From assembly GCA_040403095.1 (NCBI GenBank), contig JBBALI010000012.1:17351-81350 (forward strand): DNA of 64,000 nucleotides, read 5' to 3'. The position numbers and the translations under genes are program-made. How positions within the stretch are numbered: the first letter of the stretch is position 1; each line of letters begins with the position of its first letter. Below, one piece after another: positions 1-7,986 of this stretch. The notes under the pieces were generated by a model. It worked only from the letters and a program-made list of their open reading frames with translations, did no database searches and had not been told where the DNA came from. Origin of the DNA: JAQVCM01 sp040403095 (GTDB taxonomy: Bacteria > Bacteroidota > Bacteroidia > Flavobacteriales_D > Crocinitomicaceae).

Positions 1-2
1 AT

Positions 3-1367
3 CAAATTCAAATTGGTCAAGGATTGAATTTTTGGTCGGGATACGCTTTCGGAAAAACAGCTGATGTCACCAACATCAAGAAAAACGCGCAAGCTTTGAA
101 ACCTTATACTTCAGTAGATGAAAACAGATTCATGCGCGGGGCAGCCATAGATTTAGGATTTAAAAGCTTTGCTTTGACACTTTTTGGCTCATACAAAGCT
201 GTTGATGCGTCTGTCACAGCTGACTCTTTATTCGATGATTTAGAATTTGTTTCAAGTATTAATGTCTCAGGATTTCACCGTACGACTTCAGAAATTGCGA
301 AGAAAAACAATTTAATTGAAACAGTTGGTGGAGGAAATTTGCGTTACGCCAAACGAAATTTGACTTTAGGTTTGGCGGGTGTATATCAAGGATATAACAA
401 AGATTACACGAAAGATTTACAACTTTACAATCAATTTGATTTCAGAGGAAAAACAAATACAAGTATCAGCGGCGATTACAGCTATGTTTGGCGAAATGTG
501 AATTTATTCGGTGAAGCTTCTCGTTCAGGATATTCTGGTCAAACAGCTTTGTTGCAAGGTTTGATTTTTGCCCTTGATTCAAAAGCTTCATTGAGTGTTT
601 TATACCGCAATTATGCGCGAGGTTACCAAACTTTCTACAATACTGGTTTTTCTGAAGGAAGCAATACACAAAATGAATCAGGATTATACCTTGGTTTAAA
701 AGTTCGAATGAACAGCTCTTGGTCTATTAATACTTACATGGATTTTTTCCAACAACCTTGGTTGAAATACCAAGTTGACGCTCCATCTTCGGGTCACGAA
801 TTTTTGTTTCAACCAAGTTACAAGCCTAACAAGCAAATGGAAGTTTATGGACGATTCAGACAACAATTGAGACAAAAAAACAGCCGAGATTCTGACGGAA
901 CAGTCACTCAAATTGAAGATGTTTTTCAGCGTAATTACCGCTTAAATTTTACTTATCAAGTGACCGAAGGAATTCAATTGAAAAGCAGAATTGAATATGT
1001 GACGATTAATCGCAAGAGCAATACGCCAGAAACTGGAATGATGATTTCACAAGACATTTTGATCAAGCCGAAAAGTATGCCTTTCGACATTGCACTTCGA
1101 TATGCCTTTTTTGATACTGATTCATACGATACAAGACTATATACTTTTGAAACCAATGCGTTGTATGTTTTCTCCGTTCCCGCATACTACTATCAAGGAA
1201 GTCGCGCTTATGTGATGGTGCGTTATTCTTTTCTTCGAAAATTTGATTTGTGGTTGCGCTACGGCTCTTTCATTTATTCAAATAGAACAAGCTTAAGTTC
1301 AGGAAGCGAAGAAATTTCTGGAAATAGAAAACAGGATGTTACCGTGCAGTTGAGGATGAGTTTTTAA
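3..1367 (+). CDS. Outer-membrane beta-barrel protein, C-terminal part of an HHH-type protein (5' end outside window)
   Basis: The frame is open from the first complete codon (base 3) to the TAA at 1365-1367, so the gene begins upstream. The translation starts QIQIGQGLNFWSG and continues with FGKTADVTNIKK and a PYTSVDENRFMRG block. I associate this with large Bacteroidota proteins that carry an N-terminal helix-hairpin-helix region and a long outer-membrane barrel. Alternating amphipathic strands with many aromatics run to the end, and the last residue is Phe, as usual for outer-membrane proteins. The role of the family is unknown; the barrel suggests outer-membrane residence. The HHH part is not in the window, so the family name is by recognition only. 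Confidence 0.7.
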   Translation, partial: QIQIGQGLNFWSGYAFGKTADVTNIKKNAQALKPYTSVDENRFMRGAAIDLGFKSFALTLFGSYKAVDASVTADSLFDDLEFVSSINVSGFHRTTSEIAKKNNLIETVGGGNLRYAKRNLTLGLAGVYQGYNKDYTKDLQLYNQFDFRGKTNTSISGDYSYVWRNVNLFGEASRSGYSGQTALLQGLIFALDSKASLSVLYRNYARGYQTFYNTGFSEGSNTQNESGLYLGLKVRMNSSWSINTYMDFFQQPWLKYQVDAPSSGHEFLFQPSYKPNKQMEVYGRFRQQLRQKNSRDSDGTVTQIEDVFQRNYRLNFTYQVTEGIQLKSRIEYVTINRKSNTPETGMMISQDILIKPKSMPFDIALRYAFFDTDSYDTRLYTFETNALYVFSVPAYYYQGSRAYVMVRYSFLRKFDLWLRYGSFIYSNRTSLSSGSEEISGNRKQDVTVQLRMSF

Positions 1368-1375
1368 TTAGGAGA

Positions 1376-1440
1376 TATTAGGATTTTAGGATTCTAAGAC
1401 TTGAGACATTAGACTGAAGACCTAAGACATTAGACCTCAG
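1376..1440. repeat. Intergenic A+T-rich repeat with the unit AGACATTAGAC
   Basis: The gap after the barrel gene holds imperfect copies of GACATTAGAC and GACCTAAGACATTAGACC in tandem. The same words recur at about 3330-3376. They look like a dispersed low-complexity intergenic repeat and not like coding DNA. Confidence 0.5.
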
Positions 1441-1468
1441 TTATGCGTAATGTAAAGACCAAAACATA

Positions 1469-2026
1469 ATGACAAAAATTCTGACATTATTATTATTGCT
1501 ATCGTTTGTTGCTTATGGGCAAACAAATACTAAGAAAGAATCTGGAAACAATCTTCTCCAAACAAATAACGAATGGGAAACATTGGACAAATCAAATTAT
1601 TCTATTCAGTATCCAGCGACATGGGATCTTAATCAAAGTGGACAAATGGGGACAAGTTTTATTTTATTTTCTCCATTAGAATCTGATTTAGATAAATTTA
1701 AAGAAAATATTATTCTATTAGTACAAGATTTATCTGGCAGAAATATTGATCTTAATCAATACTGTGAAATATCCGAAGGACAAATTAAAACAATGGTGAC
1801 TAATTCCAATTTGATAGAAAGTAAAAGAATAAAAAATGTAAAAGGTGAATATCAAAAATTAATTTATTCTGGAGACCAAGGAATATTTCATTTAATATTT
1901 GAACAATATTATTGGGTAATTGATGAAAAGGCATTTGTTCTGACAGTCACGAGCGAGCAAGACAAATTTGCTGACTTTAAGGAAACAGGTGAGAAAATTC
2001 TAAATTCATTTGTTATAAATAAATAA
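1469..2026 (+). CDS. Small secreted protein, PsbP/DcrB-like
   Basis: This is a 185-residue protein. Residues 1-17 form a Sec signal peptide ending in AYG-Q. The mature part contains the pattern YSIQYPATWDL, then FILFSP, ENIILLVQDL and a late VLTVTSEQ...F..IL.SF segment. That order of strands resembles PsbP-like/DcrB (Mog1-fold) proteins such as PsbP-related domains of Bacteroidota. No catalytic residues are apparent. It stands alone between repeat-containing intergenic regions, and its A+T content is higher than that of the preceding gene. The fold assignment is by pattern and uncertain; the function is unknown. Confidence 0.65.
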   Translation: MTKILTLLLLLSFVAYGQTNTKKESGNNLLQTNNEWETLDKSNYSIQYPATWDLNQSGQMGTSFILFSPLESDLDKFKENIILLVQDLSGRNIDLNQYCEISEGQIKTMVTNSNLIESKRIKNVKGEYQKLIYSGDQGIFHLIFEQYYWVIDEKAFVLTVTSEQDKFADFKETGEKILNSFVINK

Positions 2027-2334
2027 ACTTCGCAAGACAGCACTTAAAACTTGTGCGTGCGACATCAAAGTATTTGTTAATTCAAAATCGATCGACGAGT
2101 TATTCTTATTTTGCAAATGCTAGAAACAATGTAAATTAATCAAAACGTTTCGGTAGACGAGTGTAATCAAGCCGCAAAAGTTCTAGATACAAAATTACAT
2201 TTCGGTTATTTCGTGATAAAAACTCTCTTAAATCTAAAAATCCAAAAGTCTAATAATCTAACAATCTAAAATTTGTCTAAGAGTTGCGTAGCAAAGGTTC
2301 TAACATCTTTTGTCTAATAGCGTAGCGGGTCTTT
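2027..2334. other. 308-bp intergenic region with low-complexity repeats
   Basis: No open frame of note was found. About 2228-2275 is a run of short words (TCTAAAAATCCAAAAG, TCTAATAATCTAACAATC) of the same kind seen at 49.0-49.5 kb and 53.5 kb. After it come GCGTAGCAAAGG and GCGTAGCGGG words. No promoter or terminator could be assigned with confidence. Confidence 0.4.
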
Positions 2335-2697
2335 CTAGTAGTTTTTCAATTGAATCAATCGACTCTTAATTGTTTCCAATTTTTCGATAACGTCCTGTGA
2401 GGTAGTGGTTTCTTCGGTAGTTTCGATTTCTTTTTGTGCGGGGCTTCGGCGTTTCAGGGCTTTTCTTGCTCCTTCCAATGTGAATCCTTGATTTTTAACT
2501 AAATCGTAGATTTTATTGAAATTTTTTATGTCTTTTGGAGTGAATAAACGATTGCCTTTTTTGTTTTTTTTCGGGGTAATAATATCAAATTCTTTGTCCC
2601 AAAATCTTATCAAAGAAGTGTTTACCCCAAACATAGTGGCTACTTCACCGATGGAGTAATACAATTTTGTCAATTCGTTTTCAGCTACTTTGTTCAA
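2335..2697 (-). CDS. MerR-family transcriptional regulator
   Basis: This is a DNA-binding protein of about 120 residues. The segment LYYSIGEVATMFGVNTSLIR is the MerR winged-helix start. It is followed by FWDKEF, KKNKKGNRLFTPKDI (wing) and QGFTLEGARKAL, all typical of the short MerR-like regulator widespread in Bacteroidota. A poorly conserved acidic/Thr-rich linker and a helical tail follow, with no metal-binding Cys pair. No ATG fits the family start, so I chose the TTG at 2697, which gives LNKVAENELTK before the domain. The frame also stays open to a TTG at 2745. It is divergent from the NlpC/P60 gene, whose start lies within 50 bases. Confidence 0.85.
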   Translation of the reverse strand: MNKVAENELTKLYYSIGEVATMFGVNTSLIRFWDKEFDIITPKKNKKGNRLFTPKDIKNFNKIYDLVKNQGFTLEGARKALKRRSPAQKEIETTEETTTSQDVIEKLETIKSRLIQLKNY

Positions 2698-2744
2698 ACC
2701 CTTATTGTTTAAAGTGTGAAAATAGTTATATTTTTGCAACCGCA

Positions 2745-3320
2745 ATGCAAAGAATAAGTCTGAAATTGTATTTTTTATTCATTTTTTCGTTTTTATCAAC
2801 GATTCAATTGCGTGCGCAAGAACAAGTTGTAGATACAATTAAACCAAAAATTGCTTTATCGACACTCGATTCATTGGGTTTAATTCAATTTGATACAACG
2901 GTGCGCAGGAACAGTGAACATGTAGATAAAATTATTGATTACGCCAAAAATTTTCTTGGAACGCCCTATCGCAGTGCTGGAATGACGCCTTCAGGATTCG
3001 ATTGTTCTGGCTTCATTTTTTACGTGATGGGAAATTTTGGATTAACTTTAACGCATTCAAGTTACGGAATGGCAGAATTTGGAAAAACAGTAAAATTGGC
3101 TGACATTCGTCCAGGCGATTTGATGTTTTTCAAAGGAAGTAGCACCAAAAGTTCAAGAATTGGCCACGTTGCTATGGTAGTGGAAGTAGGTCCAAATTCA
3201 ATTAAGTTTATTCACTCATCTACCTCTCGCGGTGTGGTAATCGATAATTTTGTTGGAAGTAAATACTATATTCCGCGTTACATCACGACCAAGCGTTTGG
3301 ATTATGGTGTTGAAGAATAG
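2745..3320 (+). CDS. NlpC/P60-family cell-wall peptidase
   Basis: This 191-residue exported enzyme should cleave peptidoglycan stem peptides. Residues 1-25 are a signal peptide ending in LRAQ. The NlpC/P60 domain spans about 60-185. The catalytic Cys is C87 in FDCSGF, the His is H141 in IGHVAMV, and the third polar residue is H157 in FIHSS, giving the usual Cys-His-His arrangement. I chose the ATG at 2745 because it begins the signal peptide; the frame is open further upstream without a plausible leader. There is no SH3 or LysM domain, so localisation depends on other factors. The family assignment is firm; the exact cleavage site is not known. Confidence 0.9.
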   Translation: MQRISLKLYFLFIFSFLSTIQLRAQEQVVDTIKPKIALSTLDSLGLIQFDTTVRRNSEHVDKIIDYAKNFLGTPYRSAGMTPSGFDCSGFIFYVMGNFGLTLTHSSYGMAEFGKTVKLADIRPGDLMFFKGSSTKSSRIGHVAMVVEVGPNSIKFIHSSTSRGVVIDNFVGSKYYIPRYITTKRLDYGVEE

Positions 3321-3327
3321 CTTTTTT

Positions 3328-3376
3328 TAGACCTAAGATATTAGACTGCAGACATTAGACCATAGACATTAGACAA
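3328..3376. repeat. Second copy of the AGACATTAGAC intergenic repeat
   Basis: Imperfect tandem words (AGACCTAAGATATTAGAC, GCAGACATTAGACC, ATAGACATTAGAC) match those at 1376-1440. They lie directly after the NlpC/P60 stop codon. Confidence 0.5.
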
Positions 3377-3451
3377 ATGTACTTCCCTAAATAGAGTTGA
3401 TCGTTTTGATTTAAAATTTAAAGTTTCACCTTGAGACCTTCATTTTTGGGC

Positions 3452-3478
3452 AAAAAAAAGCCACATTGCTGTGGCTTT
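3452..3478 (-). terminator. Rho-independent terminator of sucD
   Basis: Read on the minus strand, the stem GCCACA / TGTGGC with a 4-nt loop (extended by flanking A:T pairs) is followed by eight T. It lies 22 bases after the sucD stop codon. Confidence 0.85.
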
Positions 3479-3499
3479 CAATAATTATGAAGTTTGTAA

Positions 3500-4378
3500 T
3501 TAAGCGATAACGCCCATTACTTCTGCCATTTTCTTTCCGATTTCTGCTGGAGAATCAACTACGTGAATTCCGCATTCTCTCATGATTCGTTTTTTAGCTT
3601 CTGCTGTATCATCATGTCCACCTACAATTGCACCTGCGTGACCCATAGTACGTCCTGCTGGAGCAGTTTCACCTGCGATAAATCCAACCACTGGTTTAGT
3701 TCCATTTTCCTTGATCCAACGTGCAGCGATAGCTTCTAAGTTTCCACCAATCTCACCAATCATTACGATTCCTTCAGTTTCTGGATCATTCATCAATAAT
3801 TCAACTGCTTCTTTTGTAGTTGTTCCAATAATTGGATCTCCACCAATTCCGATTGCAGTTGTGATTCCTAATCCTGCTTTCGCCACTTGATCCGCAGCTT
3901 CGTATGTTAATGTTCCTGATTTAGAAACAATTCCGATTTTACCTTTGTGAAAAACGAAACCTGGCATAATACCTACTTTCGCTTCGCCTGCAGTAATCAC
4001 ACCTGGACAGTTTGGACCGATTAAACGGGCACCAGAACCTTTCAAATATTCTTTCGCTTTCACCATGTCGTTTACTGGAATTCCTTCAGTAATACAAACA
4101 ATCACTTTGATTCCTGCATTCGCCGCTTCCATGATTGCATCTGCTGCAAAAGCTGGTGGAACAAAAATAATAGAAACATCAGCACCTGTTGTGTTCACTG
4201 CGTCAGCTACTGTATTAAAAACTGGTCTATCTAAATGAGAAGAACCACCTTTTCCTGGAGTTACACCTCCTACAACGTTTGTTCCATATTCAATCATTTG
4301 ACCTGCGTGAAAAGTACCTTCACTTCCAGTAAAACCTTGAACAATTACCTTTGAATCTTTATTAACAAGTACGCTCAT
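3500..4378 (-). CDS. sucD: Succinate--CoA ligase, ADP-forming, alpha subunit
   Basis: This is the alpha subunit of succinyl-CoA synthetase in the TCA cycle (succinyl-CoA + ADP + Pi to succinate + CoA + ATP); it works with a SucC beta subunit encoded elsewhere. Its 292 residues match the family length. The CoA-binding Rossmann part opens with VIVQGFTGSEGTFH, GPNCPG is at 121-126, and the active-site phosphohistidine is H247 in GRTMGHAGAI. The ATG at 4378 gives the standard MSVLVNK start. There is no adjacent sucC, and the gene appears to be monocistronic, with its own promoter (4414-4444) and terminator. Identification is secure. Confidence 0.97.
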   Translation of the reverse strand: MSVLVNKDSKVIVQGFTGSEGTFHAGQMIEYGTNVVGGVTPGKGGSSHLDRPVFNTVADAVNTTGADVSIIFVPPAFAADAIMEAANAGIKVIVCITEGIPVNDMVKAKEYLKGSGARLIGPNCPGVITAGEAKVGIMPGFVFHKGKIGIVSKSGTLTYEAADQVAKAGLGITTAIGIGGDPIIGTTTKEAVELLMNDPETEGIVMIGEIGGNLEAIAARWIKENGTKPVVGFIAGETAPAGRTMGHAGAIVGGHDDTAEAKKRIMRECGIHVVDSPAEIGKKMAEVMGVIA

Positions 4379-4413
4379 TTTTGCGGATTTTATTTTGCTT
4401 ATTTATTTGATGT

Positions 4414-4444
4414 CAAATTTAGCTTTTTGATTTCGGATAGACAA
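4414..4444 (-). promoter_or_regulatory. sucD promoter (Bacteroidota type)
   Basis: On the minus strand, TTG (4444-4442) is followed by 20 bases and then TAAATTTG (4421-4414). This fits the Bacteroidota sigma factor consensus TTG-N17-23-TAnnTTTG. It predicts a 5' leader of about 30 nt before the sucD ATG. Confidence 0.7.
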
Positions 4445-4604
4445 GAGAAAATTTATAAAATATCAAATCAATTTGGTAATTTGGAATACATGAAAATGGA
4501 AACTTGAAATTTTAATTCAAGCATGTGACAAAATAAATAAAAAATGAGCGTGAAATTGCTAAATATCTGCGTACTTTAGCTGAATTAATGTACACCTTAA
4601 CTTT

Positions 4605-5051
4605 ATGAAAAAATCACTTATTGCATTGTTAATTCTTATCAGTTTTCAATCTTTTGGTCAATTAAAATATTTGAAAGATCAATCGGAAACTGAAAAATTA
4701 TCCACCAAAGTAACAGAACTTTTCATTCAAAATAAAATGAATGATTGCTTCAAAGAATTGCAAAAATACTGGCCCTTACCAGAAAATGAGATTGAAGCAT
4801 TGCAAGAAAAGACTACGAGATATATGAATATCATCGAAGATAGATTTGGCAAAGCGATTGATTTTAAAAAAGTTAAAAATGAGGTGATCGCTGATTTTGC
4901 AATTCGTGAATCTTATATTATTCGTTTTGAAAACACAGCAATTCGTGTGATTTACACCTATTACAAAAATAACAATGGTTGGATTTTAAATGAATTTAAG
5001 TGGGACGATTCATTTGCTGAAGAGTTTAGGGAAAGTGAAATCAAAAAATAA
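4605..5051 (+). CDS. Small secreted protein of unknown function
   Basis: This 148-residue protein has a clear signal peptide (MKKSLIALLILISFQSFG-Q). The mature part is mostly helical at first (KLSTKVTELFIQNKMNDCFKEL), followed by strands such as ADFAIRESYIIRFENTAIRV and a final WILNEFKWDD. The order (helices, then a curved sheet) resembles DUF3887/NTF2-like accessory domains, but I cannot name a family with confidence. Its 3' end overlaps the convergent gene at 5041-5409 by 11 bases. Confidence 0.6.
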   Translation: MKKSLIALLILISFQSFGQLKYLKDQSETEKLSTKVTELFIQNKMNDCFKELQKYWPLPENEIEALQEKTTRYMNIIEDRFGKAIDFKKVKNEVIADFAIRESYIIRFENTAIRVIYTYYKNNNGWILNEFKWDDSFAEEFRESEIKK

Positions 5052-5409
5052 TAAGTTCCAAATTACCAGCCCAATAACAAGCTCGCGAACCAATTAGATA
5101 ATTTCCTTTTTTGAGGTTTGAAATGTCCAATTCAAAATAATATTTCATTGGATTTTTTGGATTTGATTTTCTGACCGCTTCTATATTTAATTTGTTTTCT
5201 GCAGGATTCAAAGTTTGAACTAAAAAAATGCGGTCTGCATAAATAGCATCAATTCTGATTTTTGAAAACTTATTCGCTTTTAAAACCAAAGAATTTAACA
5301 TTTCTGATCCACTACTGTAAAAATCTTTACCACCAATTTTTTTGGTTCTCTCAACTTTAAATGAAGTTGTTAAAATCAATAAAACAAAAAAGCAAAATTT
5401 CATGTTCAA
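5041..5409 (-). CDS. Small secreted protein of unknown function, last gene of the glycosidase operon
   Basis: This 122-residue protein starts MNMKFCFFVLLILTTSF, a likely signal peptide. The rest is strand-rich (IRIDAIYADRIFLVQTL, KYYFELDISNL, LELIIF) with one Cys near the C-terminus, in RACYWAG. I do not recognise a family. Its start lies 7 bases downstream of the GH53 stop, so it is probably co-transcribed with GH13 and GH53. That proximity is the only hint of function. Its 3' end overlaps the convergent gene by 11 bases. Confidence 0.55.
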   Translation of the reverse strand: MNMKFCFFVLLILTTSFKVERTKKIGGKDFYSSGSEMLNSLVLKANKFSKIRIDAIYADRIFLVQTLNPAENKLNIEAVRKSNPKNPMKYYFELDISNLKKGNYLIGSRACYWAGNLELIIF

Positions 5410-5416
5410 ATTTTTT

Positions 5417-6499
5417 TCATTGTTTGAAAATAGCTAAGATTGGCAATGCTTTGTTTTGAAAATCCCAAAAAGCTTGATTTTCAACAGCGGAGCCATTACT
5501 TGCTGTGGAACCTTTGTAACTAATCCATTCTCCCCCCCAATAACAAAAACCCAAGCCCTTGGGAACCTCTAATAAAATCGATTTCAACTTTGCTAAATAT
5601 GCTTTTTGTCCTTCAGGTGTTGCCGCAAATTCAGGCAAAATCTGTGAATTTAAACCTACGATATTATTGGTCCAATCATTATAACCAAAGGTAAAAGGAT
5701 AAGATGTTTCAGCCAAGAAAATTGGCTTATTCTGAGTGCTCGAAATGGTTATTAAATTATTTTTCAAAGAATCCAAATTTTTTCCATGCCACATTGGATA
5801 GTAACTTAAACCAATAATATCATAATCTAAACCAGCCAATGAAGAAAAAAATCCGTTGGCATTGACATGACCTGCATAATGAATCACAATTTTAGTTTTA
5901 CTGCTTGATGCCCTTACTGCTTCAATACCTTTTTGCAACAAACCTTTCATTTGCGAAAGATTTGAAAAACTTCCTTCCGGCCACAATAAACCATTATTGA
6001 TTTCATTTCCAATTTGAATGTAATCTGGTTTTATTTGTGTCATAATTTTGGTTGTAAAAGCGTATACACTGTCTTTCAAATCTGCAAAATTCAAACTTTG
6101 CCAAGCAACTGGTTTTGTTTGCTGAGAAGGATCAGCCCAAGAATCTGAATAATGAACCGTCAGCAACACTTTCATTCCCAATGAATGCACTTCATCTGCA
6201 AGAATTTTTACCGATTCAAGGGAGGAAGTGGTTTCGGCTGGTTGATTCCAAACGCGCAGACGAATAACATTGACACCACTGCTTTTTAGCGTTTGCAACA
6301 TATCTTCTGTTTGATTATTTGCATTTTTCATGCTAAGCCCCGACAATCTGATTTCTGGGAGTAAAGACATATCAGCGCCTTTAATTTCCAAATCTTCTGA
6401 AACAACAATTGCAGGAGTTTCTGATTCCTTCTTTTCACATGAAAAAAGAATTGCGGCAAGAAGTGAAAAAAGGATTAAAATTGATTTTTGTAAACGCAT
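5417..6499 (-). CDS. GH53 endo-beta-1,4-galactanase, lipoprotein
   Basis: This enzyme is predicted to hydrolyse beta-1,4-galactan (arabinogalactan type I, pectin side chains). It has 360 residues and a lipoprotein signal with the lipobox Cys at C21 (LFSCEKK), so it should be anchored to a membrane, probably the outer membrane. The TIM-barrel landmarks of GH53 are present: GADMSLLPEI, VIRLRVWNQP, HYSDSWADP, the acid/base E166 in IQIGNEINNGLLWP, and the nucleophile E264 in LAETSYPF. A late GLGFCYWGGEW block completes the family pattern. It starts 15 bases after the upstream GH13 gene, so they form one operon. No SusC/SusD pair lies beside it. The substrate is from family knowledge, not shown here. 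Confidence 0.92.
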   Translation of the reverse strand: MRLQKSILILFSLLAAILFSCEKKESETPAIVVSEDLEIKGADMSLLPEIRLSGLSMKNANNQTEDMLQTLKSSGVNVIRLRVWNQPAETTSSLESVKILADEVHSLGMKVLLTVHYSDSWADPSQQTKPVAWQSLNFADLKDSVYAFTTKIMTQIKPDYIQIGNEINNGLLWPEGSFSNLSQMKGLLQKGIEAVRASSSKTKIVIHYAGHVNANGFFSSLAGLDYDIIGLSYYPMWHGKNLDSLKNNLITISSTQNKPIFLAETSYPFTFGYNDWTNNIVGLNSQILPEFAATPEGQKAYLAKLKSILLEVPKGLGFCYWGGEWISYKGSTASNGSAVENQAFWDFQNKALPILAIFKQ

Positions 6500-6514
6500 T
6501 TTTGTATTTTTAAA

Positions 6515-7885
6515 CTATTGATTTTTTAAAATCAAATATTCATAATTTGTTAAACTTAGCGTTGTCCCCAAAGTTATATTGGAATTATCCATGGCGTTAA
6601 TCCAATTACTTCCTTGCAAAACTGCAGGAATTGAATAATCAAGTGCATTGTTTCTTGCATTCACCATAATCAATACCTTGTCTGTACCTAAAGATTTTTG
6701 AAAACAAAGTACATCTGTGGAACCTGTAAAAGTAGAAATTGTTCCTCTTCTAGAAGCGGCAGAACCCACATAAAATTGCAACATATTTTTATACGCCAAT
6801 AACATATCTGGATTCAAATTCCAGTTGATGGGTGATTTTGTAAAAAATGGCAAAACACTTGTTCTTCCAACTTCCTGTCCAGAATAAATTAAGGGTACTC
6901 CTCCCATAAAAATGGTTGGAACTGAAGCGGCTAAAGCGCCCAGTTTTCCGTTAAACATAGTAATTGGTGTACTTTCCCATGCCGATTCATCATGATTGGT
7001 TGTAAAACGAATTTTGTGCTTTCCTACTGGAACGGAAGTATATTCCGAAATGTTCGTTGCGATAAATCCCGAGGTTGTTGAACCCGCCCAGCAATTTTGT
7101 GCAGCTGTATAAAAATTCCATCCGTAAGTCATATCAAAACCAGCAGTATAATGATCTGCTCTGGTTCCTTCAGCTAAAAAAGTTAAATTCCGATTTGGCA
7201 AAGTACGCAGTTCAGTAATAGCTTCGTTCCAAAAAGTGAATGGAACACCATCCGCATAATCGCATCTAAAACCATCCACATTTGCTTCCAAAACCCAATA
7301 TTTCATTGCATCAATCATGGCAGCACGCATGTCAGAATTAGAAAAATTTAAATCAGCAACATCATTCCAATTGGTGCCAGCCGGAATAACAATATTTCCA
7401 GCGACATCTTGAGTATACCAATCCGGATGTGCCGCAATCCAAGGATTATCCCATGAAGTATGATTTGCTACCCAATCCAAAATCACTGTCATATTTTGAG
7501 CGTGTGCAAGTGTTGTAAGTTGCCTCAAATCTTCTAAACTGCCATATTCAGTGCTAACTTCTTTGTAATTTTTGACACAATATGGAGAGTGAACTGAATT
7601 TAAAACTCCTTCCGAGTAAATCGGCATCAACCAAATTGTATTGACTCCCAAAGCTTTAATTTCAGACAATCGACTAATTACACCTTGCAAATTTCCGGCA
7701 TTACTGAAAGCACGTAAATTTATTTCATACATCACAACATCTTCCGTTGCAGGCATATTGGCATAAGGTGTTCCATATTGGACATAACCAGTTGGAGTAT
7801 CTACCACAATTGGATCTTTTTCTTTTTTACAAGAAAGAAATCCGAATGTGACAATGAATAAAATTGAAAGTTTTAAATTTATCAT
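6515..7885 (-). CDS. GH13 alpha-amylase-family glycosidase, lipoprotein
   Basis: This 456-residue enzyme acts on alpha-glucans (starch/maltodextrin type) by family. The lipobox Cys is C19 (GFLSCKK). The four GH13 regions are visible: region I DWVANH (137-142), region II GFRCDYADG with nucleophile D209, region III FLAEG with acid/base E239, and region IV TTNHDES with H298-D299. A C-terminal beta domain (VLCFQKSL...YEYLILKNQ) closes the chain. It is the first gene of an operon with GH53 and a small secreted protein and has a promoter match at 7950-7978. Exact specificity (amylase, neopullulanase or glucosidase) cannot be read from the sequence. Confidence 0.93.
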   Translation of the reverse strand: MINLKLSILFIVTFGFLSCKKEKDPIVVDTPTGYVQYGTPYANMPATEDVVMYEINLRAFSNAGNLQGVISRLSEIKALGVNTIWLMPIYSEGVLNSVHSPYCVKNYKEVSTEYGSLEDLRQLTTLAHAQNMTVILDWVANHTSWDNPWIAAHPDWYTQDVAGNIVIPAGTNWNDVADLNFSNSDMRAAMIDAMKYWVLEANVDGFRCDYADGVPFTFWNEAITELRTLPNRNLTFLAEGTRADHYTAGFDMTYGWNFYTAAQNCWAGSTTSGFIATNISEYTSVPVGKHKIRFTTNHDESAWESTPITMFNGKLGALAASVPTIFMGGVPLIYSGQEVGRTSVLPFFTKSPINWNLNPDMLLAYKNMLQFYVGSAASRRGTISTFTGSTDVLCFQKSLGTDKVLIMVNARNNALDYSIPAVLQGSNWINAMDNSNITLGTTLSLTNYEYLILKNQ

Positions 7886-7949
7886 AATAAAGAATTCACT
7901 AAAAATAAAGGGGTTTTAATTTTCGAGTATTGACAATTTTGAAGCAGAG

Positions 7950-7978
7950 TAAAGGTACAAAATAAAATACTGACACAA
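7950..7978 (-). promoter_or_regulatory. Candidate promoter of the GH13-GH53 operon
   Basis: On the minus strand, TTG (7978-7976), an 18-base spacer and TACCTTTA (7957-7950) differ from the Bacteroidota consensus at only the last base. The predicted leader is about 60 nt. Confidence 0.5.
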
Positions 7979-7986
7979 CAAGAATT

